Part shown: one piece after another, positions 7,193 through 13,434 of the stretch | How the letters are laid out: each line of letters opens with the position of its first letter | Numbering within the stretch: position 1 is the stretch's first letter | Assembly (NCBI GenBank): GCA_902768995.1 | Contig: CACXNN010000062.1 | Coordinates: forward strand, 1-15,840 | DNA from: an uncultured Eubacteriales bacterium | GTDB lineage: Bacteria > Bacillota > Clostridia > Christensenellales > CAG-138 | Direction: 5' to 3' | Length of the DNA: 15,840 nt | Position numbers and translations under genes: made by a program | Notes under the pieces: generated by a model | What the model saw: the letters and a program-made list of their open reading frames with translations, nothing else | The model's database searches: none | Told to the model about the DNA's origin: nothing

Positions 7193-7235
7193 GCCCCACG
7201 CTCCTGCGGCGTGGGGCTGTGTTTTCCGTTTTTTT
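7193..7235 (+). terminator. Rho-independent terminator of proS
   Basis: GCCCCACGC (7193-7201) pairs perfectly with GCGTGGGGC (7209-7217), loop 7 nt, followed by GTTTTCC and a run of seven T (to 7235). It lies 20 nt after the proS stop. Confidence 0.85.
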
Positions 7236-7268
7236 ACTTTTTTCAGCGGGGAAAAAGGCCCCGGCGGT

Positions 7269-7297
7269 TTGCTTTTCCCCCGGGTTGCGTGTATACT
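7269..7297 (+). promoter_or_regulatory. Predicted promoter of the phospholipid operon
   Basis: TTGCTT (7269-7274), 17-nt spacer, TATACT (7292-7297). It sits between the proS terminator and the GTG at 7338. Confidence 0.5.
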
Positions 7298-7337
7298 ACA
7301 GGATAAATATAGAAGAAGCAAGGAGTTCCCTGTTCCC

Positions 7338-7904
7338 GTGAAAGATCGCAGTCAGATCTGGAGCATTCCCAACCTGATCAGCCTGTTTCGGCTGCTGCTC
7401 ATCCCCCTGCTGGTGGCCCTCTATTGGAAGGGCCGGACCCTGGCCGCCCTCATCGTGTTCGGCGTCTCCGCCGCCTCCGACATCCTGGACGGGCAGATCG
7501 CCCGCCGGTTCGATATGGTGACGGACCTGGGGAAGATGCTGGACCCTCTGGCGGACAAGCTGACCCAGGGGGCCGCCGCCATCTGCGTGGCCCGGAACCA
7601 CCCCCAGCTGTTCCTGCTGTTCGGGCTCATGGCCGTGAAGGAGCTGACCCAGGCGTATATCGGCGCCCGGTCTATGAAGCAGACCGGACAGGCCTTCAGC
7701 GCCCGGTGGTACGGCAAGGCCTGCACCGTCATCACCACCACCTGCCTCATGATCATGTTCGCCTTCCCCAAGATACCGGAGAGCTGGATCAACGGCATGC
7801 TGATCCTGTGCGCCATCGTGATGCTGGTCACGCTGGCCCTCTACGCCAACTACTTTATCAAATCCAGAGCGGCCGCCGTCCCAGGAAAGGAGCAGGCCTC
7901 GTGA
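7338..7904 (+). CDS. CDP-alcohol phosphatidyltransferase (PgsA / cardiolipin synthase-like)
   Basis: 188 residues, integral membrane. The family signature D-x2-DG-x2-AR-x8-G-x3-D-x3-D is complete in DILDGQIARRFDMVTDLGK followed by MLDPLAD (about residues 48-73). This is the catalytic and metal-binding site that transfers a phosphatidyl group from CDP-diacylglycerol to an alcohol. Hydrophobic helices surround it (SIPNLISLFRLLLIPLLVALY; LAALIVFGVSAA; MLILCAIVMLVTLALYANYF). The acceptor is probably glycerol-3-phosphate (PgsA) or phosphatidylglycerol (cardiolipin synthase); the sequence alone does not settle it. I chose GTG at 7338 because AAGGAG ends 12 nt upstream, a slightly long spacing, and the protein then starts shortly before the conserved SIPNLISLFR. 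The stop overlaps the next start as GTGA. Confidence 0.88.
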   Translation: MKDRSQIWSIPNLISLFRLLLIPLLVALYWKGRTLAALIVFGVSAASDILDGQIARRFDMVTDLGKMLDPLADKLTQGAAAICVARNHPQLFLLFGLMAVKELTQAYIGARSMKQTGQAFSARWYGKACTVITTTCLMIMFAFPKIPESWINGMLILCAIVMLVTLALYANYFIKSRAAAVPGKEQAS

Positions 7905-8752
7905 CGGGCGTACAGATGGCCGTGTTCGATCTGGACGGGACGCTCCTTCAGCACGGAGCCCTGACCGGGGAAGCCGTTCGGATGCTACGGACCCTGCGCA
8001 AAAACGGCGTCCGGGTGGTCATCGCCACGGGGCGGCACCGGGGCACCGTGCCCCTGCGGCTGAAAAGCCCCCGGCTGGTGGATTACCTCATCTGCTCCAA
8101 CGGGGCCCTGGTGGCCCCGGCCGGCGGGTCGCCCCTGCAGGAGAAGACCCTGTCCGGGGCGGAGCTGAAGGCGTTGATGGACCTGGGGGACCGGTTCGGC
8201 TGCCGGTATTCCGTGAACATCGGCAGCACCACCTTCCTGTCTCGGCAGGCGCCTTTGCAGCGGCCCAAGACCGACTGGCTCAGCGACACGAAGAAGTACT
8301 TTTGGCGATACTACATGTACCCCCTCCACACCCGGACCGTGGAGGGCTGGGGCGACTACCTGGCGCGTCCCGACGCCGGGGCGGAGAAGGTGATCTGTAT
8401 CCCCGCCCGTGCGGAAGAGGAACGCACATTTCGAGCCCAGGCGGAAGCCGACGGTCGGTTCACCGTCTCGGGCTCCAACCGGATGACGGAGATCACCGTC
8501 CGGGGCGTCAGCAAGGGCAGCGCCCTCCGATTCCTGGCGGAACGGCTGAACGTGCCCCAGGAGGCCATCGCGGCCTTCGGCAACGACGACAACGACCTGT
8601 CCCTGCGGCCCTATGCGGGCCGGTTCATCGTCCCCCGGGATGCCTCCCCCGCCGCCCTGGCGGCAGCGGATCAGGTGGTAGAGAGCATCCTGGCGGCGGC
8701 CCTGGGGCTGTGCATATCTTCCGAAGGAAAAGAGGCGAAGCGGTCATGGTGA
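7901..8752 (+). CDS. HAD-superfamily hydrolase, Cof type
   Basis: 283 residues. Motif I is DLDGT (nucleophile Asp10, acid/base Asp12). Motif II is ATGR near residue 47, motif III the Lys in SKGSALRFLAERL, and motif IV GNDDND (residues 227-232, metal-binding acids). A C2-type cap lies in between, as in Cof/YwpJ-like phosphatases. These enzymes dephosphorylate small phospho-metabolites with Mg2+. The GTG at 7901 overlaps the previous stop by 3 nt and has AAGGAG 8 nt upstream; the ATG at 7916 has worse spacing. Its place between a phosphatidyltransferase and cdsA suggests a lipid-linked substrate such as phosphatidylglycerophosphate, but that is inference; Cof-type HADs are promiscuous. Confidence 0.87.
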   Translation: MTGVQMAVFDLDGTLLQHGALTGEAVRMLRTLRKNGVRVVIATGRHRGTVPLRLKSPRLVDYLICSNGALVAPAGGSPLQEKTLSGAELKALMDLGDRFGCRYSVNIGSTTFLSRQAPLQRPKTDWLSDTKKYFWRYYMYPLHTRTVEGWGDYLARPDAGAEKVICIPARAEEERTFRAQAEADGRFTVSGSNRMTEITVRGVSKGSALRFLAERLNVPQEAIAAFGNDDNDLSLRPYAGRFIVPRDASPAALAAADQVVESILAAALGLCISSEGKEAKRSW

Positions 8753-9549
8753 AACGTCGGGTACCCATCGCCATCGGCATGGTGGCGCTGACGCTGCTGT
8801 GCTGCCTGTGGGGGCCCGTGCCCCGGCTCCTTTTCCTGCTCCTCTGCGGCCTCGCCGCCACCGGGGAGACCTGGGCCATCCTGTCGAAGAAGGGGCCTTG
8901 GACCTATGGGGCCCTCCCCCTCCTCTTCGTGCTGGCCTGTGGCACCCTGAGCTTCTTCCATGGGAAGCCGTTCTGGTACGCCGTGGCCTTCTTCGCCGCC
9001 GCCCAAATCGTTCTGGCCCTGGGCGCCCTCGCCTACCGGGAGGGGCATGGGCAGGAAGCCCTTCGGGCGCTGACGGTGCTTGTGTATCCGGGGAGCCTGT
9101 TCGGACTGCTGCTCTATATGAGCCAGCTGGAGCGCTGGCTCTGGCCTTTCGCCGTGGGGCAGCTCACCGCCTGGATCTGCGACTCGGCGGCCCTGATCGT
9201 GGGGAAACAGTGGGGCAAGCATCGCCTGTCCACCCCGGTGAGCCCTCACAAGACCTGGGAGGGGTGCCTGGGCGGCGCCGTGGCGGCCCTGCCCACGGGC
9301 CTTTTGTGCTGGGCCCTGTTCCGGGGCGGCTGTCCCCTGTCCCCCTGGGCCTGGATGCTCGTTTGCCTCGTCTGTTCCAGCTGGGGGCAGCTGGGGGATC
9401 TGGCCGCTTCGCTGGTGAAGCGGGCCGCCGGGGCCAAGGATTTTTCGAACCTGTTGGGGCCCCACGGCGGGATCATGGACAAGTTCGACAGCATGGTGTT
9501 TTCCATCCCTTTGGCCTATCTTTGTTTGAGAATCGCGGGGGTCATGTGA
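8746..9549 (+). CDS. cdsA: Phosphatidate cytidylyltransferase (CDP-diacylglycerol synthase)
   Basis: 267 residues, polytopic membrane protein. It makes CDP-diacylglycerol from phosphatidic acid and CTP. The CdsA signatures are present: SPHKTWEGCLGG from Ser166, and the C-terminal block GDLAASLVKRAAGAKDFSNL followed by LGPHGGIMDKFDS, which contains the conserved Asp residues of the Mg/K catalytic site. At least six hydrophobic segments occur before and between them. The ATG at 8746 overlaps the HAD gene by 7 nt; an AAGAGG-like site lies ~10 nt upstream. It supplies the substrate for the phosphatidyltransferase encoded two genes upstream. Confidence 0.92.
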   Translation: MVKRRVPIAIGMVALTLLCCLWGPVPRLLFLLLCGLAATGETWAILSKKGPWTYGALPLLFVLACGTLSFFHGKPFWYAVAFFAAAQIVLALGALAYREGHGQEALRALTVLVYPGSLFGLLLYMSQLERWLWPFAVGQLTAWICDSAALIVGKQWGKHRLSTPVSPHKTWEGCLGGAVAALPTGLLCWALFRGGCPLSPWAWMLVCLVCSSWGQLGDLAASLVKRAAGAKDFSNLLGPHGGIMDKFDSMVFSIPLAYLCLRIAGVM

Positions 9550-9590
9550 TATGAAGAAAAAGCAAGGTCTACAAGCGCTACTTCCCGGAG

Positions 9591-10436
9591 ATGATCCAGC
9601 AGTTCATGGAGGCCGGGTATCTGGTCACCACGTATCTGACCCAGAGCCCCGACGACGCGGAGCGATACGCCGCCCTCTGCGGGGCCGACTACGACCGGGT
9701 GGTGTGCCTGGGCGGCGACGGCACCTTTGCCCAGGTGGTGGCCGGCATCAAGCAGTGCGGGAAGGACATGGCCATCGGCTACGTCCCCGCCGGGTCCTCC
9801 AACGACTTCGGCGCCCTCCACGGGCTCTCCTCCGATCTGGTGGCCGCCGCCCGGGACGCGGCCTCGGACCAGGAGAAGGCGGTGGACTGCGGCACCTTCA
9901 ACGGCAAGCTGTTCGTGTACGTGGCTGCCTTCGGCGCCTTCATCGCCACCTCCTACGTCACGAGCCAGGACCTGAAGAACGCCCTGGGGCGACCCGCCTA
10001 CTTCCTGGACGTGATGCGAGAGCTGCCCCGGATCAAGGCGGAGCATATGAAGGTCACCGCCAACGGCCAGACCTACGAGGGGGACTATATCTTCGGAGCC
10101 ATCACCAACAACACCTCCGTGTCCGGGGTGGTGAGCCTGCCCGAGGGGGCCGTGGTCACCGACGACGGGAAGTTCGAGGTGGTGCTCATCGAGAATCTGA
10201 CCACCCTGCCGGAGCTTTCCGACACGGTCTACTCCGTCCTCTCCGGGGACTTCATCTCCCAGCAGATCACCTTCTTCCACGCCAGCGAGATCACCATCGA
10301 GGCGGAGAACCCCTTCGACTGGACGCTGGACGGGGAGTATCAGAAGGGCTCCACCCTGGTCCATATCCAGAACCACCGGCAGGCTTTGCGGGTCTACGCC
10401 CCCGAGACGGGCGCGCCCGGGGAGCCCTTGCCCTGA
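9591..10436 (+). CDS. Diacylglycerol kinase / YegS-like lipid kinase, 5' end disrupted
   Basis: The readable frame gives 281 residues from the first in-frame ATG, 9591. The DAGK catalytic domain shows GGDGT (residues 41-45, ATP-binding) and PAGSSNDFG (about 66-74); the C-terminal beta-sandwich ends with DWTLDGEYQKG. The family phosphorylates diacylglycerol or related lipids. Family members start with a short strand and an NPxSG motif about 20 residues before the first ATG here; these are missing. The natural start looks like the ATG at 9551, 1 nt after the cdsA stop, reading MKKK, but it is in the wrong frame. The correct frame reads SKVYKRYFPEM just before 9591, so about 29-35 nt seem lost near 9557-9566. 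The ATG at 9591 has no ribosome binding site of its own beyond CCGGAG, which is too close. Probably a broken gene or a sequence error. Confidence 0.82.
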   Translation: MIQQFMEAGYLVTTYLTQSPDDAERYAALCGADYDRVVCLGGDGTFAQVVAGIKQCGKDMAIGYVPAGSSNDFGALHGLSSDLVAAARDAASDQEKAVDCGTFNGKLFVYVAAFGAFIATSYVTSQDLKNALGRPAYFLDVMRELPRIKAEHMKVTANGQTYEGDYIFGAITNNTSVSGVVSLPEGAVVTDDGKFEVVLIENLTTLPELSDTVYSVLSGDFISQQITFFHASEITIEAENPFDWTLDGEYQKGSTLVHIQNHRQALRVYAPETGAPGEPLP

Positions 10437-10458
10437 ACGCGCATAGGAGGCACATGCC

Positions 10459-10905
10459 ATGCAAAGCGAGAAAAAGAAGGAACTGATCCGTTCCCTGAAG
10501 TTTTTGCTGTTCTCTATCTCGGCGGGGGCCATCCAGATCCTCAGCTTCACCCTGCTCAACGAGCTCCTTCACCTGCCCTACTGGGTGTCCTACCTTATCG
10601 CCCTGGTCCTCTCCGTGATCTGGAACTTCACCCTGAATCGGCGCTTCACCTTCCGGGCCGCCAACAACGTACCCGTGGCCATGCTGAAGGTGGCGGCCTA
10701 CTACGCGGTGTTCACGCCCCTCTCCACCCTGCTCGAGAAGTATCTCACGGACACCGTGGGCTGGAACGAATACCTGGTGACCTTCCTCAACATGGTGATC
10801 AACTTCGTCACCGAGTATCTCTTCGACACCTTCGTGGTCTTCCGGGGCGCCATCGACACCAACGACCTCGCCCAAAGGGAAGCGGAGGAGGAGCGGGCTC
10901 AATAA
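10459..10905 (+). CDS. GtrA-like membrane protein
   Basis: 148 residues with four hydrophobic helices: KFLLFSISAGAIQILSFTLL, SYLIALVLSVIWNFTLNRRF, a middle helix around KVAAYYAVFTPLSTLL, and YLVTFLNMVINFVTEYLF. The WNFTLNRRFTF and NFVTEYLFDTFVVF segments are characteristic of the GtrA/DPMS family. Members take part in moving lipid-linked sugars across the membrane or in cell-wall polysaccharide synthesis. AGGAGG (10445-10450) lies 8 nt before the ATG. It is the last gene of the lipid operon, 22 nt after the lipid kinase. Confidence 0.88.
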   Translation: MQSEKKKELIRSLKFLLFSISAGAIQILSFTLLNELLHLPYWVSYLIALVLSVIWNFTLNRRFTFRAANNVPVAMLKVAAYYAVFTPLSTLLEKYLTDTVGWNEYLVTFLNMVINFVTEYLFDTFVVFRGAIDTNDLAQREAEEERAQ

Positions 10906-10918
10906 ACCCAGAAAACGC

Positions 10919-10945
10919 AAAAAGCGGCGCGAAGCCGCTTTTTTT
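10919..10945. terminator. Bidirectional terminator between convergent operons
   Basis: AAAAAGCGGC (10919-10928), loop GCGAA, GCCGCTTTTTTT (10934-10945). The stem has A-runs on one side and T-runs on the other, so it works in both directions: for the GtrA gene (plus) and for the P-loop kinase gene ending at 10954 (minus). Confidence 0.88.
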
Positions 10946-10953
10946 CTTGTCTT

Positions 10954-11490
10954 TTACAGCTTTTTCATGACCGCCTGCACCAGCTCCTCCACCGGCAGCG
11001 TGCCGTCCAGGGTGAGGACCGGGCAGGGGAGCTGTTGCTGCCACAGGTCGTGGAGGGCCCGGCTCCGCAAGGGCGGGACGCCCTCGTCGTAGCGGGCGGC
11101 CCAATCGAGGAAGGCCTGGCTCTGGTCGTACATATCCCCGCCGGGGAGAACTCGCGCGCCGTACCGGGCGTACTCCCGCTGCCGAAGCCGCTCCATACGC
11201 ACGGGCGTGGGCGTATCGAGCCGCACCGCCAGGGTGAACCGGGGGATCAGGGGGTCGCCCCAGCCCACCAGGGAGCCGGATAGGACCGCGTCCTCCGCCG
11301 TGTCCAAATCCCGTTCCATCAGCGCCAGCCGCTCCGGTATGGGCCGCTTCAGGGTGTACATGGGCTCCGCGGGCAGCCAGTAGTAGTCGTCGGTGTCCAG
11401 GAACCGGAAGCCAGCCCTGTCCGCCACGGCCCGCCCCAGGGTGCTGGTGCCGGAGCCCGAGGCCCCGAAGATGTGGATCACGCGCTTCAT
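10954..11490 (-). CDS. P-loop NTPase, adenylate-kinase-like small kinase
   Basis: 178 residues. The Walker A loop is GASGSGTS (residues 9-16): the usual Lys is replaced by Thr, as in a group of small AAA/adenylate-kinase-like proteins with GxSGSGT[ST]. A second acidic segment, FLDTDDYYW (about 29-37), and an Arg-rich lid region (VRMERLRQREYARYG) fit a nucleoside or small-molecule kinase fold. The substrate is unknown. The ATG at 11490 overlaps the stop of the exonuclease gene (ATGA) and has GGAAG upstream. A longer frame reaching 11775 only runs antisense-like through the exonuclease gene and lacks the P-loop at its N-terminus, so it was not used. Confidence 0.85.
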   Translation of the reverse strand: MKRVIHIFGASGSGTSTLGRAVADRAGFRFLDTDDYYWLPAEPMYTLKRPIPERLALMERDLDTAEDAVLSGSLVGWGDPLIPRFTLAVRLDTPTPVRMERLRQREYARYGARVLPGGDMYDQSQAFLDWAARYDEGVPPLRSRALHDLWQQQLPCPVLTLDGTLPVEELVQAVMKKL

Positions 11491-12149
11491 GCTTCCGGCA
11501 GGTTCAACCCTTTCAAGGCGTCGCCCAGGGCGTCCGCCAGGGTGAAGGAGGTCTGTTTCTTGGGGTTCACCGCCTCCCTGAGGGGGCCGATGACCGTGTT
11601 GAAGCGCCCCTCGTCCCGGTAGATGCGGTAGAGCTCGGCGGTGTTCCGGGCGTCCCATAGGGCGTCGTGCTGGTGGCCTTCGAAGCTGATGTCGGCGATG
11701 TTCACCGCCTGCTCCAGGGAAAGCTCCCGCTTCAGACCCACGGCTCGGGTGAAGATCTTCTGGAAGTCGGCCCACTTGTCCGCCAGCCGGTCCAGGGGGA
11801 AGCTTAGCTCCTTCATCCTCACCTCGCCCCGGAGCTGGTCAAGATCGCTGCCGCTCCAGGCGTAGACCGTCTCCGCGTCCTCGCACCAGGCGGCAAAGTC
11901 CTTCAGCACCGTCTCGAACCCCGCGGCGTCCGCCACCATGTCGTTGGTGATGCCGGTGAGCCTGGCGTACCGGGGCGGTATCTCCCCATAGGCGGGCTTC
12001 ACCAGGGCCCGGAAGCTGTCGACCTCACGAAGGTCCTCCCCCAGCTTCACCGCCCCGAACTCGATGACCTCCTGCCGACACAGGTCCCACTGGCGGCGGA
12101 ACTGCTTGTCCACCGGCTTCATCTCCAGGTCCATGAACACCCACGCCAT
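11487..12149 (-). CDS. DEDDh 3'-5' exonuclease (KapD/ERI-like)
   Basis: 220 residues. The DEDDh active site is visible: D7 and E9 in FMDLEM, an Asp at about 102 in WSGSDLDQL, and His161 with Asp166 in HDALWDARNTAEL. This is the RNase T/DnaQ superfamily. The close spacing and the ITNDMV segment resemble the sporulation-inhibitor KapD / ERI-1 group, which degrades RNA or DNA from the 3' end. The C-terminal ~40 residues (after YRDEG) lie outside the core. It starts 15 nt after the upstream GNAT gene with an AAAGGA-type site and overlaps the downstream kinase by 4 nt. Confidence 0.87.
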   Translation of the reverse strand: MAWVFMDLEMKPVDKQFRRQWDLCRQEVIEFGAVKLGEDLREVDSFRALVKPAYGEIPPRYARLTGITNDMVADAAGFETVLKDFAAWCEDAETVYAWSGSDLDQLRGEVRMKELSFPLDRLADKWADFQKIFTRAVGLKRELSLEQAVNIADISFEGHQHDALWDARNTAELYRIYRDEGRFNTVIGPLREAVNPKKQTSFTLADALGDALKGLNLPEA

Positions 12150-12164
12150 ATCCTTTTCTCCCGT

Positions 12165-12689
12165 TTACAGCTTTGCCTCGTACCGCCAGCCCTTGTCCGT
12201 CCGCGCCACGGGCGCGAACCCGCAGGCCGTGAAGCAGCGGATGGAGGCGATGTTGAAATCGTAAATCTCCCGCACGCCCAGGGTGGGAAAGCCCAGCTGC
12301 CGCCCCCGGTCCATGAGGGTTTGGATCACCTGCCGCCCCCGGTCCATGAGGGTTTGGATCACCTGCCGCCCCACGCCCCGGCCCCGGTACTCCGGCACGC
12401 CGATGACGATGGGCAGGTCCGTTCGAGAGAAGGCCACGTCCCCGATGGGCGCGAAGCCCTCCCCCGCCCTGGCTTCGATGAAATAGAGCTCCCCATGCTG
12501 GTCCAGGTAATCGTACATGTTGTACAGTGTCTCCCGGTCGTAGGGCCTTTTCACCCCGTCCACCAGGTACACGAGCTCCGGATCCTGATACCATGCGAAC
12601 GCAAAATCGGCTGCCCCATCGTACCGGCGCAGCCGCAAAGTCTCGTTGATCTCCAGTATTTCGGGCTGTTCCACGCCCTCGATGGCCAT
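12165..12689 (-). CDS. GNAT-family N-acetyltransferase with an internal 11-residue duplication
   Basis: 174 residues. The acetyl-CoA loop is YRGRGVGRQV (about 101-110), followed by the usual helix, and DFNIASIRCFTACGF is the conserved GNAT segment that pairs with the loop. The helix after the loop holds GRQVIQTLMDR twice in a row (107-117 and 118-128), then GRQLGF, because of an exact 33-bp DNA duplication (12297-12362). This adds about three helical turns in the middle of the fold, so activity is doubtful unless the extra helix loops out. The substrate is unknown. The ATG at 12689 follows the CBS gene stop by 2 nt, with GGAGGG as ribosome binding site. Confidence 0.87.
   Translation of the reverse strand: MAIEGVEQPEILEINETLRLRRYDGAADFAFAWYQDPELVYLVDGVKRPYDRETLYNMYDYLDQHGELYFIEARAGEGFAPIGDVAFSRTDLPIVIGVPEYRGRGVGRQVIQTLMDRGRQVIQTLMDRGRQLGFPTLGVREIYDFNIASIRCFTACGFAPVARTDKGWRYEAKL
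12297..12372. repeat. 33-bp exact tandem duplication inside a GNAT gene
   Basis: Copy 1 is 12297-12329, copy 2 is 12330-12362, identical throughout. They are followed by a further partial 10 nt, CTGCCGCCCC (12363-12372), matching the start of the unit. The single ancestral unit would have been flanked by this 10-bp direct repeat, the expected seed for slippage. Confidence 0.95.
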
Positions 12690-12691
12690 GC

Positions 12692-13114
12692 TCAGCCCTC
12701 CGCCTTCTGCTGTTCCAGGGCTTTGTACTCCCGGGCGAAGTACCGCATGATGTCCTGCCGGGTGACGATGCCGATGAACATGCCCCGATCGTCCACCACC
12801 GGCACGAAGTTCTGCGTCACGGCCACGGACAACAGTTCGTCCATATCCGCCATCACGTTCACGGGCTTCTTCACGTCCGTCCGCATGGCCTCCCGAAGGG
12901 GTATCTGCTCCCACTCCGCCTTGTTCTCGTGCTGGAGCACCTGTCGGAGGAGGTCGCCCTCGGTGACGGTGCCGCAATACTGGCCCTCGTCGTCGATGAC
13001 GGGGACCGCCGCAAAGCCGTACTGCCGCATCTTCTCTATGCCCTGCCGGAGGGTATAGTTCTTGTGCAGCACGCACACCTCCTGCTTCGGCTTCAGAAAG
13101 AACAACACATTCAT
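12692..13114 (-). CDS. CBS-domain-pair protein
   Basis: 140 residues consisting of two CBS motifs: first TLRQGIEKMRQYGFAAVPVI followed by GTVTEGDLLRQ, second DELLSVAVTQNFVPVVDDRG followed by IGIVTRQDIMRYF. The pair forms a Bateman module that usually binds adenosine nucleotides (AMP, ATP, SAM) and acts as an energy or ligand sensor. There is no attached catalytic or transport domain, so it must act in trans. AGGAGG lies 8 nt before the ATG. First gene of the four-gene minus-strand operon. Confidence 0.9.
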   Translation of the reverse strand: MNVLFFLKPKQEVCVLHKNYTLRQGIEKMRQYGFAAVPVIDDEGQYCGTVTEGDLLRQVLQHENKAEWEQIPLREAMRTDVKKPVNVMADMDELLSVAVTQNFVPVVDDRGMFIGIVTRQDIMRYFAREYKALEQQKAEG

Positions 13115-13133
13115 GAGCTATCCTCCTGATATC

Positions 13134-13162
13134 ACTTTATTATGCTTTGTGTCGAAAGTCAA
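13134..13162 (-). promoter_or_regulatory. Predicted promoter of the CBS-GNAT-exonuclease-kinase operon
   Basis: Minus strand: TTGACT (13162-13157), 17-nt spacer, TAAAGT (13139-13134). The -35 box is good and the -10 box moderate. It leaves a leader of about 13-20 nt that carries AGGAGG. Confidence 0.5.
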
Positions 13163-13199
13163 CCGACGCTCGCAGGAATACACAAACCATTCACAATCG

Positions 13200-13424
13200 C
13201 AGGCGGCCGATACAGGCGCCAGACCATTTGCGGCAAAAATGATATCGTTTTCTACTGGCAGGTAGAAATGGCGTACCGCCATTTCCATTATCCGATTGCC
13301 GCAAATTAGCCGTGTTTTCGACCTCTCGCGGTAGGTTACTACAGCTTCGGGTCGAAGAACACGGCTTCTGACGCGCTTTCTTGGCCGCCTGATCAGCTTG
13401 CCAAAATGTTTTTTGACAAGCTGA
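13200..13424. other. Structured intergenic element with nested inverted repeats
   Basis: The 320-nt gap between the methyltransferase and CBS genes folds extensively. The outer stem is CAGGCGGCC (13200-13208) with GGCCGCCTG (13383-13391). Inside are ATTTGCGGCAA (13226-13236) with TTGCCGCAAAT (13296-13306), which encloses GAAATGGCG-TAC-CGCCATTTC (13265-13285). A 16-bp stem with one bulged base follows (13308-13323 with 13350-13366). Next to the outer stem is a 14-bp hairpin with one mismatch (13393-13406 with 13411-13424). Together they make a three-way junction. No credible gene lies here; the minus-strand open frame 13118-13612 overlaps the methyltransferase and has no ribosome binding site. 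It could be a noncoding RNA, a processed leader or a dispersed repeat; strand is undecided. Confidence 0.6.
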
Positions 13425-13434
13425 GGTCCGGCGT

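Noticed and set aside
9551..9563. Programmed frameshift at the A-run of the lipid kinase
   Set aside because: A +1 shift at AAAAAG would join the frames, but the product would still lack the NPxSG motif, so a deletion explains the locus better.
13393..13424. Ordinary terminator of the methyltransferase operon
   Set aside because: The 14-bp hairpin starts only 11 nt after the stop but is not followed by a T-run on the minus strand, so I list it as part of the structured element; termination there is still possible.
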